Assembly (NCBI RefSeq): GCF_932526225.1
Contig: NC_064047.1
Span: 10,283,494 to 10,347,493 of the forward strand
Length of the DNA stretch: 64,000 nucleotides
Origin: Nematostella vectensis
Taxonomy: Eukaryota > Cnidaria > Anthozoa > Actiniaria > Edwardsiidae
Reading direction: 5' to 3'
Position 1 is the first letter of the stretch; the number at the start of each line of letters is the position of its first letter. A model generated the notes under the pieces. It saw nothing but the letters and a program-made list of their open reading frames with translations, did not search any database and had not been told where the DNA came from. Below, piece by piece: positions 43,106-54,781 of the stretch. Made by a program: the position numbers and the translations under genes.

Positions 43106-45730
43106 AGAAGTGGTGCTCTTTCTTTCATTTTAACTGCTAGTCAACCTCTAAGAGTAAGTTTTCAGATGTTCCATCTTAACTGCTAGTCAACTTATAAGAG
43201 TAAGTCATCAGATATATGACAAAAAAGGCAGGGCAGAGAAAGCCCTAGCTGGCAAAGTTTTTTATTGCAAGCCCCTCTTTTTCTATGATTCCCTTTTATT
43301 GTCATCTGATCCTAATTTTTGCTTGGCAGCTGTGATCTGTATAAAAGGTAGTACAACTTTTTTAAAGGTGTGTGAATGGTAACAGCACAACCAAAGGGTA
43401 AAAGTTAGTAGAGGAATGTTGGCCAAAGTTTTATATGTTGTGTTTTCTTATCTTTAAAAGATGTTTGCTTAAAGAGTATTGGATTCAATGTGTCCATGAT
43501 AAAATTTATAATGATCATTCCTTAAATTAGGAAAAGTGTTGAGCTGTTAAAGTTCGCGAAATTGAGGTTAGTGATGTTAGAATGGGACACAGTTTTGTTT
43601 ATGTAGCGATGTTTTATTGTGCTTTATTGTTAGCTTATAGTGTGATATGCATAACTGTGGCCACCATGACAAAGTTTTGAAATGTTGGCCAATTAGAACG
43701 CAAGAACTAGTTTTGATTGACACAAACTTTAAATAACAAAGAGGATTCATGTCTGTACTGAAGAATTTCATTTTCCATGCTTGCCTTGCATTCTTATTGG
43801 CTAAATTTCCAAAACTGTCAAGATGACCACATTAACAGGCATTGCAAAAGGTTTTGCTGGATCTACTCATCATAGTATTAGTTGAAGAAATTTGCAGAGG
43901 AAGAGCCTTCTATCATATTAGTTTTAAGACAAGTAAAAAGTTTGATTTCTGTGCTGCTTTATGAGAATTGCTTTCTACTTGTCTCATTATTATGGGTTTC
44001 TCCATGTGTTCCTGTATGTTGTCAGCTGACAGCGGCGTAGCCTGGATTTTTAACAGGAGGGGCCCAAAAGGCCCGGTGAAGGCATTTTCTCCTGTATTTC
44101 AGATAATGACTCATACATTTACTGTATTTTTGGCTGCTATAAGGGGGGCCTGGGCCACCCCCCTGGCTGATGGTCGCTGTGCTGTTATAACATCATGGCT
44201 AGGATCATTGCTTTGTTTCATTTATACACAAATGATGGTATATGTGAAAGAAAGAGGGTTGCAATGTTTGGCTGTAAAAGTTTATTCTCATGGATTGCAA
44301 TGTAAGATAAAGTAATCAAGGCTCTTGATTGTCTAAAAAGAGCTTCAAATTGACATTAAAATCAGGGCTATAGCCAGAGATATGACCACAGCTTAATTAC
44401 TCCACTATAATCATGAATAATGCAAAATGAAAGTGGAAAGCAATTCACATGGGAGACTAGATTATTATAACCAAATTATGATTGTGCTTGGGTTGGCCTT
44501 AAACTTGGCTATACTGTACCCCTGGACATTTATTTTGTCCAAAAGTAACCACTCTAATAACCACTTTGGATACACAACAGGAAAGGCCTAGGTTATGCTT
44601 TAGGTCTCTCCAAAGTAAGCAGGCAGGATGGGATCAAGAATGTTAGTCTAAGAGTTTTGTGAAAACTAATGTTTAGATCTATTGAGGGTATGCAGGCCTG
44701 TTGACTAGAAGTGTGGAGAAATGTGGATGATTTTAGGCTGTTTCAACCAAGTGTGTTTGGGCGTGTCTCCCTTGCACCCCTATGTCTTCAGGTCTGAAAT
44801 TTCTTTAGAAAACCACATATCTTGTAGCAAAGTTCTAGTGAACAATTTTGTTCTATAGGACTTTTTTAAACAGTGCACATGTACAGAGTATCTTTTCTAC
44901 ACCAAGTCTTCTGTTTCTACTTTAATGAGCAGTTCTTTTAACAACTAGAAATTTATGTATTGCCAAAAGAGCTGTGGAAACAGGAAATTATCAAAGGTAT
45001 TGTTACTGTATTCTTGTTGCTGTTGCATGCTTGTATTTTTGCTATGCATTCATGTTTTATGGGGTATCACTGTTGTCTGAACTAGAAGACCACTTATATT
45101 TTTAAGACAAATGAATTTGCCCATGGGGGTTTCAGTTTTCTGCTATTTTGTAATATATTTGTAACACAAGCACAGACGATGACATGAACTGTCAAAATTG
45201 AAAACTGAATCATTTGTTACAAAACTTAAAAGATTGTAAATAGTTTCTAAAGCACTTTGCATTTTGCAAAAATCAATTGGTATAAACCTAGTGAGGTTAG
45301 TTTTTATAAGGCAAATGCTGATGCAAAAGAGATGTTTTGGTTGACTCCAGTTTGTTGCATGTATAACTAAACAACCTGCTAAGTTGCAGGCAACTTTTCA
45401 AGGATGTTTAGTACTGACAATGCAATATCGGTCTGAACTGCTTTGCAACAATTGGGAAGTCAGCTAGAAATTGGTTCTATTTTAGCCCTTTTTTTTACCA
45501 AAGGGGAAGTTCCTAACATCTAGAAACAGTTTTATTTATTTTATATTTTGCATACAGCTATTGCCTTTGCTCTTTGTAAGAGCTCAACCACCATAGAACT
45601 GTTATCTGTGATAAGATGTTTACAATGCATGTTTGGGTTAAACATAATTTCTGGTAATCAGTACACATTGTTACATTTATAAGCTTTTTAATAAAAGAGA
45701 GCAATAAATAATGTTTTGTATTTGATGTTG
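43106..45730 (+). other. Probable 3' UTR of the NYN/CCCH gene
   Basis: AATAAA hexamers at 45690 and 45703 are the best polyadenylation signals after the stop, implying a 2.6-kb 3' UTR. A 50-bp tandem duplication (TAACTGCTAGTCAAC, twice between 43131 and 43212) lies close to the stop, and a MITE sits at 44030-44168. The upstream limit of the UTR is certain, the end is not. Confidence 0.5.
44030..44168 (+). mobile_element. MITE, CAGCGGCGTAG family, copy 1
   Basis: Begins CAGCGGCGTAGCCTGG and contains TTACTGTATTTTTGGCTGCT, as do 55126-55294 and, inverted, 61737-61880. The right terminus is lost. Confidence 0.75.
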
Positions 45731-46020
45731 GTTTCCTTTTGCCGATGAAAACCTCCACCGACAAGCCATTCTAAATTAAGTATCAGTCAAAGAAACTTCC
45801 AATATTAATTCTTTGCGTTTTCTTGGAGATTGTTACATAATTGACCGGAAGTAAACTGGTGATAATGCGGCTTAAACGTTGTGTTTATTTGAACTTAGAA
45901 TTTTGACGAAAAATGCTAATTTTATAAACCCATAGGCCTCAGGAACCTACAAGTCAACAAACCCAACTATTTAAGGTCTTATGTGACAGTTTCCAGCCCT
46001 TATGAAATATCCATGCAATT

Positions 46021-46143
46021 CAGTGACATAGCCAAGGTTTTTAACAGGAGGGGGCCCAAAAGGGACTTTCAAGGCATTTTCTCCTGTATTTTAGACGTCT
46101 CTTACATTTACTGTATTTTTGGCTGATAAAAGTGGGGGCTGTC
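46021..46143 (+). mobile_element. MITE, CAGCGGCGTAG family, copy 2
   Basis: More decayed copy: CAGTGACATAGCCAAGG, then AACAGGAGGGGGCCCAAAAG and TTACTGTATTTTTGGCTGAT. Confidence 0.7.
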
Positions 46144-46840
46144 CCAGCAACATAACCCCTTCAGCTTTGCGACTCAGATGTCTATTGCTTCACCCAAAAT
46201 TTGTTGGCAGTAGTGTCAATTAAAAGGGCTTACGATAAAAGTGGAATTGACATTTAGGAATGTAAACGTGGAAAGGGATGGGTAATACAAAAGTGCATCC
46301 TGAAATTATAATGGAGCCAGATAGCTATTTAGTCACTCCACCCCCCTGGATCTGCCATTTTTTCTCAACCTCCCCCCAGGCTCACATAGTAAATTCATAA
46401 ACAAGAAGTTTGGGCTAAAGTGTTTAGCCCAAAATATAGTTCACAAAAAAAAAAAAAAAAAAATGGACAAAAAAAAAACCCAAAATATATGTCACACACC
46501 CCTATCATGGAAACACCCAACCTCTACAATGGGAAGTATGTTGCATTATTCAGTTTCTATATCGAAGCAATAAACAAGTACATACAAGCAACGTAACCAG
46601 TGACTTCCCGCATTAGGCGGGAGTCTCAAGATATTGATCCTTCTCTCAAGCCTGATTTTCTTGAAAATATCCATATATTTACTGTATTCTCCCGTGTTTA
46701 TATTGGTACTTCTGATATCTTCAGCTATGCACACAGTATCCACAAAGTGCTAAGAATTGGATGTTGAAAACAATTTTTAATGAAATATTACAATACAGAA
46801 ACATTATAAAATAAAGATAGCACATTATATTGTACATTCC

Positions 46841-49800
46841 CTATGACTGGGCCTTAAGAGCCTGTCTTCTTCTCACGTCCCAGTTATAAACCCTGGCCAT
46901 GTCTGTGTTGGGTTAAGGCACATAACCAATAAATGTTCAACAAATATTGAGAAGTTGCAACATTAAAAAGCAACTGACAGCTAACAAGTAGAAGGCAGGA
47001 TAAAACCAAGGCAATAGGGATAAAATCAGGTGCAACTTTTATGATTTTCCATTGAACCCTCAATCAGCCATGAGAAGTATCCACAAGCAAAAATTTTGAA
47101 AAATCAAAAAAGTTAATACAAAAAGATCAACATACATCAGTCTAAGGGATAAATGGATTTGAGGGAGGCCAGTGTCCCCACCCCAGACAACAATTTTAGA
47201 AAATATTTATTGTGAAAACTAAAAAAAACTTTATGATTTATACCCCCCCTCTCAATCACAATATTGTGATGACCTCTTCCTCCTCCTCATTAACCCACCT
47301 ACAAAACTTCAAAAAATAATAGCAAAATTTATTGCCAAAATCACTGCATTATGAAGCACATTAACATTGTAGTCTTCATCGCATGTGAAACTATCTTAAT
47401 TTTATTTGGAACTCATCCCATGTACACAATCTGTATAAGGACCAAATAAAGAGTATGAATGAATAACCTGTATCGTAGAAAAAGGATACTGACTTCCGTT
47501 GTAGTGTACTGATCACGAAGAAAGCCCAAATCATCCTCCAGTTCCTCCAGACTCTTGATAGCAGTTTTAAGGTTCTTTTGTAACAGCTCCTCAGCCTCAT
47601 CAATGGAATACTCTAGCATGACATTAGCCTGGTAAAACAAGACATTTTGTTCAAGTAATAAGTTCGGCAAAATCTACCCCAGCAATATTATCAAGAGAGG
47701 GCAAGAAAACTTTTTTCAGCAAACGAGTCTAGGCAGGGTAAGAAATTATAAGGCTTTATGAGTCACTTTGCAACCTACACAAATTGTATTTTTTTTGTCA
47801 AAGTCTGTGCTAGCCAAATATCAAAATACTGTCTGGCATAATATTTGTCTCCATTTAGAGATTATGTAGAAAATATGTAAAATAGTTGTCCTAAGTTGTT
47901 ACCTAAATCTTTCCCTTATTCCAAGCCGTGGTATGGTAGGTATGGTATCTGTAAGTAAAGGCTTGGCAGCTCCAACCCCTCCCTCTACTGTATCCCTCGA
48001 CCCTCCCCCTACAGAACTTTTTAGCTTCTATTCTAACATTTGGAATAGGAGAGTAAATAAGACCACAAAAACTCCAGTGATATCAAAGGCATTTGGTTAT
48101 ACTGTAACATAATGAGAACCTGGTACCTTCCAAGGACAACATTTTGAAATAGGAGTTAATACTTACTCCAAGCCAGAGACATACTTTCTCTGTGGGTGGA
48201 ACCTTAGCATTTGCATAGAGTTGGTCTGATATTAAGAATCTGCTATGGGTTTCTTCTCCTTTTTCCTACAGAGGTTTTTGAAGACAAGAATTAGAAACAC
48301 ACATACAGTAATAAGGGGAAATGGCTTTTGTTCTACTGTATTGAATTTAAGCTAATAAAAACAATCACCATCATCATGAAAAATAACCAATCAATTTTTA
48401 TTAATCAATCATCATACCATCATCAATCAATCATCATAACAGTCATAATCATTTCATTATCATCATTATCACAGCACTTGTTTTTTTTACAATCTTATTA
48501 GTTTTATGTATAGTGAGAGCTGACAGCCTTCCAACAGAAAAATACCTTTTTTGCTTGAAGAAGTTTAACCATCTCTAAACTAGATTTTAAATCTGGGACT
48601 TGACCTTGGAGTCTAAAACAGAACAGATAATGTAACATTATGTTAAGGATTCTAAAGTATTATAGTAAAAGAATGAGTTTATATATAATTTGTTATCTAT
48701 TCAAAAAGTACAGTATTTCTTACAATATTAAGTAGCACAACAACCTTCCTACAGTATAAACAATGTAACTCAAAGTTTAATTTTTTCATTGATTTTTTTG
48801 CTACACATTGCATTATCCCCTTGTTCAATCTTTATAGATGGCAGCAGCCAAAAACACAAACACACGTCCATGTTTCCTTCTAAAAAGAATTGTCTTACTT
48901 TTTCTTTTTGGTCAAGAGGTTAATTTCCATAAATTTGTATTTGCGGAGCTGCTCATCAAAACTCCGTATGACTGACTCAGCCGAATCAGAGCTACTGGTG
49001 GACATGAATTTACCCACATCATCCTACAGAAGAGAAATCAGTTAGTGAAAAATAATAAGCTTTGCCACTGAGCTCAAATAAACAAATTACAGATACTTTA
49101 TTCTAATACATAAAAGTAGCAGGGAAGGGGAAGTTAACTTTTTGACCACGACATCTCGGCAAAAAATTCGACAAAAAACCATCCAGGGGGGGCAGGAGTT
49201 TGTTTGCATTCAATACAAAAAGTGGTCGGGTGGGTATAGAATTAGTATTCTGAGCACGCAAATATGACCCTCCCGGCTCTTTGTATCGAATGCAAAGAAA
49301 CTCCTGCCCCCTCTGGATGGTTTTTTTGTCGACTTTTTCGCCGAGATGTCGTGGTGAGACATGTTTCTATTACAGATTTTAAGGTAAGGTGTAATTTTAA
49401 ATCGCAATTGATCGTTCACCTGTTGCCTTTTAATGGCAGTAATTGCCATCGGAAATTAGCTCCAGTATCACTCTAGCGATATATGTGGAGAAATTTATTT
49501 TTTGCTTTGATTCTATTTAAATACAAATAAATTCAGCAAAAGTGGTGTGACGGCGTTTGGAAATAACTTTCCACCCTTGTCTGAACAAAAGCCTTTAGGC
49601 TTGAAATCAGGTTTTTGCAAAACCCGAATAATTCTGAAAAAAATCGACGCAGGGGTATAAAAAAAGTGTTCCAAACATGAATGGACGCAATAAAGAGTAA
49701 GGCATATGTATTTGGAAGGAGTTTTATTAAGAACTTCGTTACCTAATTGATATTCATAAACGAAGTCCAAAGCACATGCTAAATAAACAATATGCTGATT

Positions 49801-50344
49801 TGAGTGGGCTCCCTGTGCGAGATCATGGTAAAAAAAGAAATGAGACTCCGAGACTGCTTAAATTTTGAAGAAAACGTCGAGATTTCGAGACTTTGCGAAA
49901 TTTTGGCAAAACTTTTGAAATTTCGAGGTACTCATCGCTAGGGTTAGGCTTACTTACTGTAGACGATATTGACAACATGCTGTCAGGAAAATTAGCTGAA
50001 AAAAAGATGCCAACAGTTCTAGCTGATCGAAAGCCTTTAGAGAATACAGCTCGTGAAAACACGAACTGGTATGTATAAGAAAACCGTTTAAATCTTTGCA
50101 ATCACGGAGAACAAGATCGTATAGCAACCAAACTAAAATATGGATTCTTTGACAAAACAAAAGTATAAAGAAGGCATTTTATCCAAAGCATATACTATAA
50201 GTAACAAATAAAATTTACGGAAGAGCTGAAAACAGAAGCTCTAACATATATGTAAATACTTACTAAGAAACCCGCTTCGGGAATTCCCCGGTGTTTTTTA
50301 TCTGAAACAGAAGAAGTCGAACTCGCCTTGCCTTCAGCCGCCAT
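46841..50344 (-). CDS. VBP1: Prefoldin subunit 3 (VHL-binding protein 1)
   Basis: Six exons on the minus strand: 50344-50264, 49023-48899, 48612-48546, 48265-48167, 47628-47490 and 46902-46841 (573 nt, 190 aa). All donors are GT and acceptors AG, and the phases are consistent. The protein starts MAAEGKASSTSS, then HRGIPEAGFL, and continues through FDEQLRKYKFMEINL, VPPTEKVCLWLGANVMLEYS, DLGFLRDQYTTTEV and NMARVYNWDVRRRQ, matching prefoldin alpha subunit 3 (human VBP1 is 197 aa). Two coiled-coil arms around a central beta hairpin are expected. As part of the cytosolic prefoldin hexamer it would hand unfolded actin and tubulin to the CCT chaperonin. It is divergent from the IAP gene, with 420 bp between start codons. 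Confidence 0.95.
48360..48475. repeat. ATCAATCATC simple repeat in VBP1 intron
   Basis: Degenerate CATCATC/AATCAATC tract inside intron 3 of VBP1, with no other content recognised. Confidence 0.7.
49146..49354. mobile_element. Foldback MITE in VBP1 intron 1
   Basis: Arms 49146-49219 and 49280-49354 are inverted copies (CCACGACATCTCGGC against GCCGAGATGTCGTGG; CAGGAGTTTGTTTGCATTC against GAATGCAAAGAAACTCCTG). The total is about 209 bp, with no coding content. Confidence 0.85.
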
Positions 50345-50764
50345 TTTGATTTTGGTGTAACTAGGGCTTAGTCCTTCTCCGAATTTCCAAACAGAATAAA
50401 ACAGACAATCTGATTGGCTCAACTCCTGGTCAATCAAAAGAGTCTACAAGAGATCTTTATCGCGGAAGTTCCAATCAGACTGTGACGATGCGAAAAAGTC
50501 TGTCTGCTTTCATAACTTTGCTTCTTCAAAGCTAACACCAAGATCCCTGTGTGACAACGAAACCTGATAATCAAGACTTTATTGTGGAGCTGTTAAAACT
50601 GGGTAGAGTTTGGTAAAAATTGCGCGATCTTTGCCAAGTTCGAGAGCTGCCTCTATCATCAATCATCAACTCTTTTACGACAACAAAGCGTGTTTAAGTT
50701 ATTTTACATCGAATTCTCCTCAAATTCTAGTGTTTCTTTTGCTAAAAAAAGGATTAGAATCCTT
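50345..50764. promoter_or_regulatory. Divergent promoter region of VBP1 and IAP genes
   Basis: The 420 bp between the two start codons carries an inverted CCAAT (ATTGG at 50413) and a direct CCAAT (50471, in TTCCAATCAGACTGTGACG). No TATA box is obvious for either side. A shared CCAAT-driven, TATA-less promoter is the simplest reading. Confidence 0.6.
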
Positions 50765-53299
50765 ATGGCGAGTCTTGAAACGGTAGATAGTGGCTCTGCT
50801 GCGTTTATTCGTCCATCTTCTGGCTTTACAAGAAGCAGACTTCAACCCGCAACATCGTACCATGGATTCCATTTCTCGCGCGACCAACAACTGCAAGCGA
50901 GCTGCAACGGCTTATACAATGAGTATGATACCCAAAATAGCGGAATACGTCGTCAGATAAGTGTTCCAGAAAGAAGATCAGCGAATTTTCAGCTGAATGT
51001 TGTCGCCGATGTCGACGACGAGATGCAGAGTATCGAAAGGAGACTAGAAAGTTACATACACTGGCCCGAAAATTGTCCGGTACGTCCCCGGGAATTAGCC
51101 ATGGCTGGGTTTTATTATACGGGATGTGGCGATCAAGTGAGATGCTTTTCATGCGATCTTCAACTTGGAAAATGGGTTGATGGGGACGAACCATTTGAGG
51201 AGCATCTTAAACATCGTCCTAGTTGTGGTTTTATTCTAGAAAGTAAAAGCGAAAGTAAAAGCTTGGTTACTTGTAAACCAGTTGAGGCATCTACTGAAGA
51301 CCATGGAAGCTTTACTGGGTCACAAGATAGGATGAGACCAGTAATATTCCAGTCAGAAAGGAAGTCACTACCAGCCTTACCGATAGGTGCGGTACCCGAA
51401 GTTAGCCAGCACCTCCAAACACTGGGTAATGCTGCATTCCTGATGAGCCAGGGTGGTGGCTCAGTGTGTAAGCTGAGTTCAAACCAAGCTTTTCATGTCC
51501 AGAGTGGTTGTGGCCAGGAACCAGTTATAGGTGTCGGTAGGGAGGGAAGCAGAAGACAGTACTTGATGGAACAATCACAGAAGCATCAAGCAAAGCCTAG
51601 TGACTGGGAAGCGACTTATGCCAGCAGGGAGGGTAGCGTACAAGGTACAAAGCAGGAGTCACATGGAAACCTTGGTAAGCTTGAGCCATATTTTGGTGTC
51701 GGTAGGGAAGGAGGTAGTAGGCAACAGCTTCAAGGAATGTACCCTGTGAAACCAGAAATAGAACCATTGGATAACCCCTATTTGCCACACCCACAGGCTA
51801 ACTTGCCAGCAAGGCAGGGGCGCCATTATGCTGGTGATCCCTATTACCAGGAAATGTTAAGGTCACAAAATAGACAAGACCCTGCCATCACAGGGATGCC
51901 AGAAAGAGCCAGGCAGAGTGTACCTACAGAAACAGCAAGTCGTTATGAGTATATGAGAAGTGCGGGAAAGGAGCGACAAGAGAGCTTTGAAGAGCAAACT
52001 AGGCGGAGGCCACATTTAGCAAACCTGAAAATACCTGTAGTGCGTCCAGTGAAATATAACCAGGAAGGCCCATTGGTGAGGTCAGAGGACTTGCACCATG
52101 TGACCTCCCCTACAGACCTTCAAAGTGAGCACCACCGGCTTACTACTTTTGTTGACTGGCCAGAAAGCTCTCCAGTCAGACCTTGGGAACTATCCTCTGC
52201 TGGGTTCTATTATCTGGGGGATCAGGACAGTGTTAAGTGCTATAAGTGTGGAGTCGCACTTCGCAATTGGGAACCTGATGATCTGCCATGGGTGGAGCAT
52301 GAAAAGTGGTCACCACATTGCCCCCTTGTTATTGAGTACCTTAAAAATAGGCCCAACCCTGGGCCCGTTGAGGTGGAGGATCCTTATCTTCATAACCCCC
52401 CGATGCAAGGACAAGGGCATAGTCCCCCAGAAAGTGAGATGTATTTCCCTAGTAATCAAAGGCGCTCAGAAAATCCAGAGATTGGTAGACGTTCTCCTCC
52501 AAGGGTTTCTAAACCACCTTCACTGCCCCATCAACCTTTTTTGGCACCAGCTGGTAACTTTTCCAGTGAGTCATTAAGAGTTGCAAGTCAAGTAACACAT
52601 GGCTGGGAATCACCTTATAACACTTTTCCTGGTCAGCAGAAAAAGGTTGCTTGTCCAGAAGACATTTGGGAACCAGAAGACAAACCTGTTAAGCCTCAGG
52701 GGATATGTCACAAAGAAGAGAGTTATTACCCTTCCATTGGAAACAGGCCCCATGTAATGTCCACTGGCAATGAAGGAGATATCACATCTAAAGACATTCA
52801 AAATGCATTAGCCATGGGATTTTCTAGAGAGGATATTGATGCAGCATGCGCAAGGAAGCTAGCTGAGTCAGGCTCCCCATTTTCATCATTACAAGAATTA
52901 ACCCAGGCACTTTTAGACCATGAGGACCCTTCTAGTCAACCCTCAAATTGTGCAATTCATGGAAACAGCCGAGCATTCTTAGATAACCTTATGCCGTCTC
53001 AAAGCCTGAGGCCTCCAGGAAACCTCTCTCTGCCTTCCACAAATGAGAAGCAAGTGCTACGGCGTACAAACAGTGCTCCAGAGAGCTCTGGGTCTTCACC
53101 CGAAGGAGAGTCTCTTCAGCAGAAACTAGAGCGGATGCAGGAGGAGAGATTGTGTAAGATCTGCATGGATGCAGAGGTCGGCATTGTGTTTCTTCCTTGT
53201 GGGCATCTGAGTTGTTGCCCTGGGTGTGCTGAAGGAATGGAACTGTGTCCTATGTGTCGGGCACCTATTAGGGAGACTATAAGAACATTTTTGTCCTAG
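50765..53299 (+). CDS. Inhibitor of apoptosis protein, two BIR, UBA, RING
   Basis: Intronless frame of 844 residues. ATG 50765 is chosen because the longer frame begins at a GTG. BIR1 (about 93-160) has zinc ligands C127, C130, H147 and C154; BIR2 (about 456-525) has C492, C495, H512 and C519 with the groove-type NWEPDDLPWVEHEKW motif seen in BIRs that bind IAP-binding peptides. A long linker with two GVGREG-RQ repeats separates them. A UBA domain (about 675-720, IQNALAMGFSREDI) and a C-terminal RING (from C797: CKICMDAEVGIVFLPCGHLS) follow. Together these make a ubiquitin ligase that would restrain caspases and act in NF-kB-type signalling, as in BIRC2/3 and XIAP. Only two BIRs and a very long linker set it apart. 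Confidence 0.93.
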   Translation: MASLETVDSGSAAFIRPSSGFTRSRLQPATSYHGFHFSRDQQLQASCNGLYNEYDTQNSGIRRQISVPERRSANFQLNVVADVDDEMQSIERRLESYIHWPENCPVRPRELAMAGFYYTGCGDQVRCFSCDLQLGKWVDGDEPFEEHLKHRPSCGFILESKSESKSLVTCKPVEASTEDHGSFTGSQDRMRPVIFQSERKSLPALPIGAVPEVSQHLQTLGNAAFLMSQGGGSVCKLSSNQAFHVQSGCGQEPVIGVGREGSRRQYLMEQSQKHQAKPSDWEATYASREGSVQGTKQESHGNLGKLEPYFGVGREGGSRQQLQGMYPVKPEIEPLDNPYLPHPQANLPARQGRHYAGDPYYQEMLRSQNRQDPAITGMPERARQSVPTETASRYEYMRSAGKERQESFEEQTRRRPHLANLKIPVVRPVKYNQEGPLVRSEDLHHVTSPTDLQSEHHRLTTFVDWPESSPVRPWELSSAGFYYLGDQDSVKCYKCGVALRNWEPDDLPWVEHEKWSPHCPLVIEYLKNRPNPGPVEVEDPYLHNPPMQGQGHSPPESEMYFPSNQRRSENPEIGRRSPPRVSKPPSLPHQPFLAPAGNFSSESLRVASQVTHGWESPYNTFPGQQKKVACPEDIWEPEDKPVKPQGICHKEESYYPSIGNRPHVMSTGNEGDITSKDIQNALAMGFSREDIDAACARKLAESGSPFSSLQELTQALLDHEDPSSQPSNCAIHGNSRAFLDNLMPSQSLRPPGNLSLPSTNEKQVLRRTNSAPESSGSSPEGESLQQKLERMQEERLCKICMDAEVGIVFLPCGHLSCCPGCAEGMELCPMCRAPIRETIRTFLS

Positions 53300-54781
53300 C
53301 AAAATCAGCATAGAGCAGGTGCACCCCCTTCACCCCCTGGCAACCAAAAAAGGGGGGTCATTTTTATTGAGAGATCTTCAAATACCCCCCTCTTGCAAAT
53401 CCTTGGTACGGGCCTTTAGAGTACAATTTTATTAAAGGGGACTAGCTGAGGGCTATATTTGTTTGACAGTTATTTACGAAATCTCTTACATAATAGAACA
53501 TTTTACAGTAGTTATGAGAAGTGATTTGATAGTCAGCTCCATATATATGCTTGTATCCCTCACGAAGACTCCTCCAATTTTGTATTTTTAAATTGTCAAA
53601 GTCAACACATACAAAAACTTGGCAAAAAAAATATGTCTGAACATAAGGGACAAAATTACTGTTTAAATAGTTCATAATGGTTGCAATAATAATAAAATAA
53701 CATACAGATCACTAATTCATCGAAGAATTGTCCCCCCCCCCCCCCCCCCCCATAGCCTACGTTTAGTCGTTTAGGGAAATCCACACCTTTTTAATGAATA
53801 AGGTTTAGTCCCGCCCATAACGCCCTATTCAGTCAAAACCACAGAAGGCTACATTTACAAAGGCTACAATCACGAGGAGGGGTGGTTAAAAAGCCAGTAA
53901 ATTTGATTTGATTATCAATATCCTCACCAGCCCCCAACCATACTTGAATTATGTTAAACAGCAGTGATTGTATGGAAAAATATTTACTCCCAGAAAGAGA
54001 GTTTGGTGATCATATTGTCTTGCCCTACACTTCAGTATCTGACGTTCGTAAATAATCATTAGAAGTCCAATAATATCACAAAGTTTTAAAGTTGTCAAAA
54101 ACTGTTTTCCCATTTATTTTTTTTTTTTCTTTGATTTTCAATATTCAGCGAACTCTTTTGAATAATTTCCAGTTATAGTTCGTTTTCTGGCTTTCGTCAA
54201 ACAAACGGAAAAACATTAGGTGATTTTTGATTGGTCCACACCTTGCGGAGAGGTGGCGTGATTGGAAACCATTTCAGTGCTAGCCAAAGAAAGGCAGAAA
54301 GCGGTTTAGCTAGTGTAAATCGTCGGCGAGATTGATTGACAACAACAGTCAAATGATTGATTCAACACCTGCTACAAGTGAAACCGTAAAAACTCGGTCA
54401 CTAAATGGAGAAGAAAAACGTGTAGAAATAGTAGAAATGAATAAAAATTAATTTCTGTCTTTATAAAACTTGAAGTCAGTACGAGTAAGCAAAGGGTTCT
54501 AGTTATCTGTGTATAGTCCATTTGTCCCCTTGGGTTAATTCAAAACCTGTACATGCCCACGTGCAAGGGCGCATTTCTACCTAACATGCAAATTGAAATA
54601 CGCAGTATTGATGCATCGCCAATCATTTAAACGATCGGAACAACAATAATTACTACTGCTGTTTCTTATTTCGACGTTGCATTTCGAGAGTCCTCTACTT
54701 ACTTACTTAAAGCCTTTTCAAAGTATTTATTAGCCAAGCTTAGTTTAATCTGTGTAATATTTTTGCCACTTCTATGCTGTG
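53300..54781. other. IAP 3' flank and spacer
   Basis: A likely poly(A) signal (AATAAAA) lies near 53692, and a 20-base C run is at 53733-53752. No gene is recognised. AT-rich sequence with a 12-bp T run at 54118 precedes the next gene. Confidence 0.5.

Noticed and set aside
42037-43128. Several minus-strand ORFs opposite exon 3 of the NYN/CCCH gene
   Set aside because: Their composition mirrors the Pro-rich coding strand; there is no independent support.
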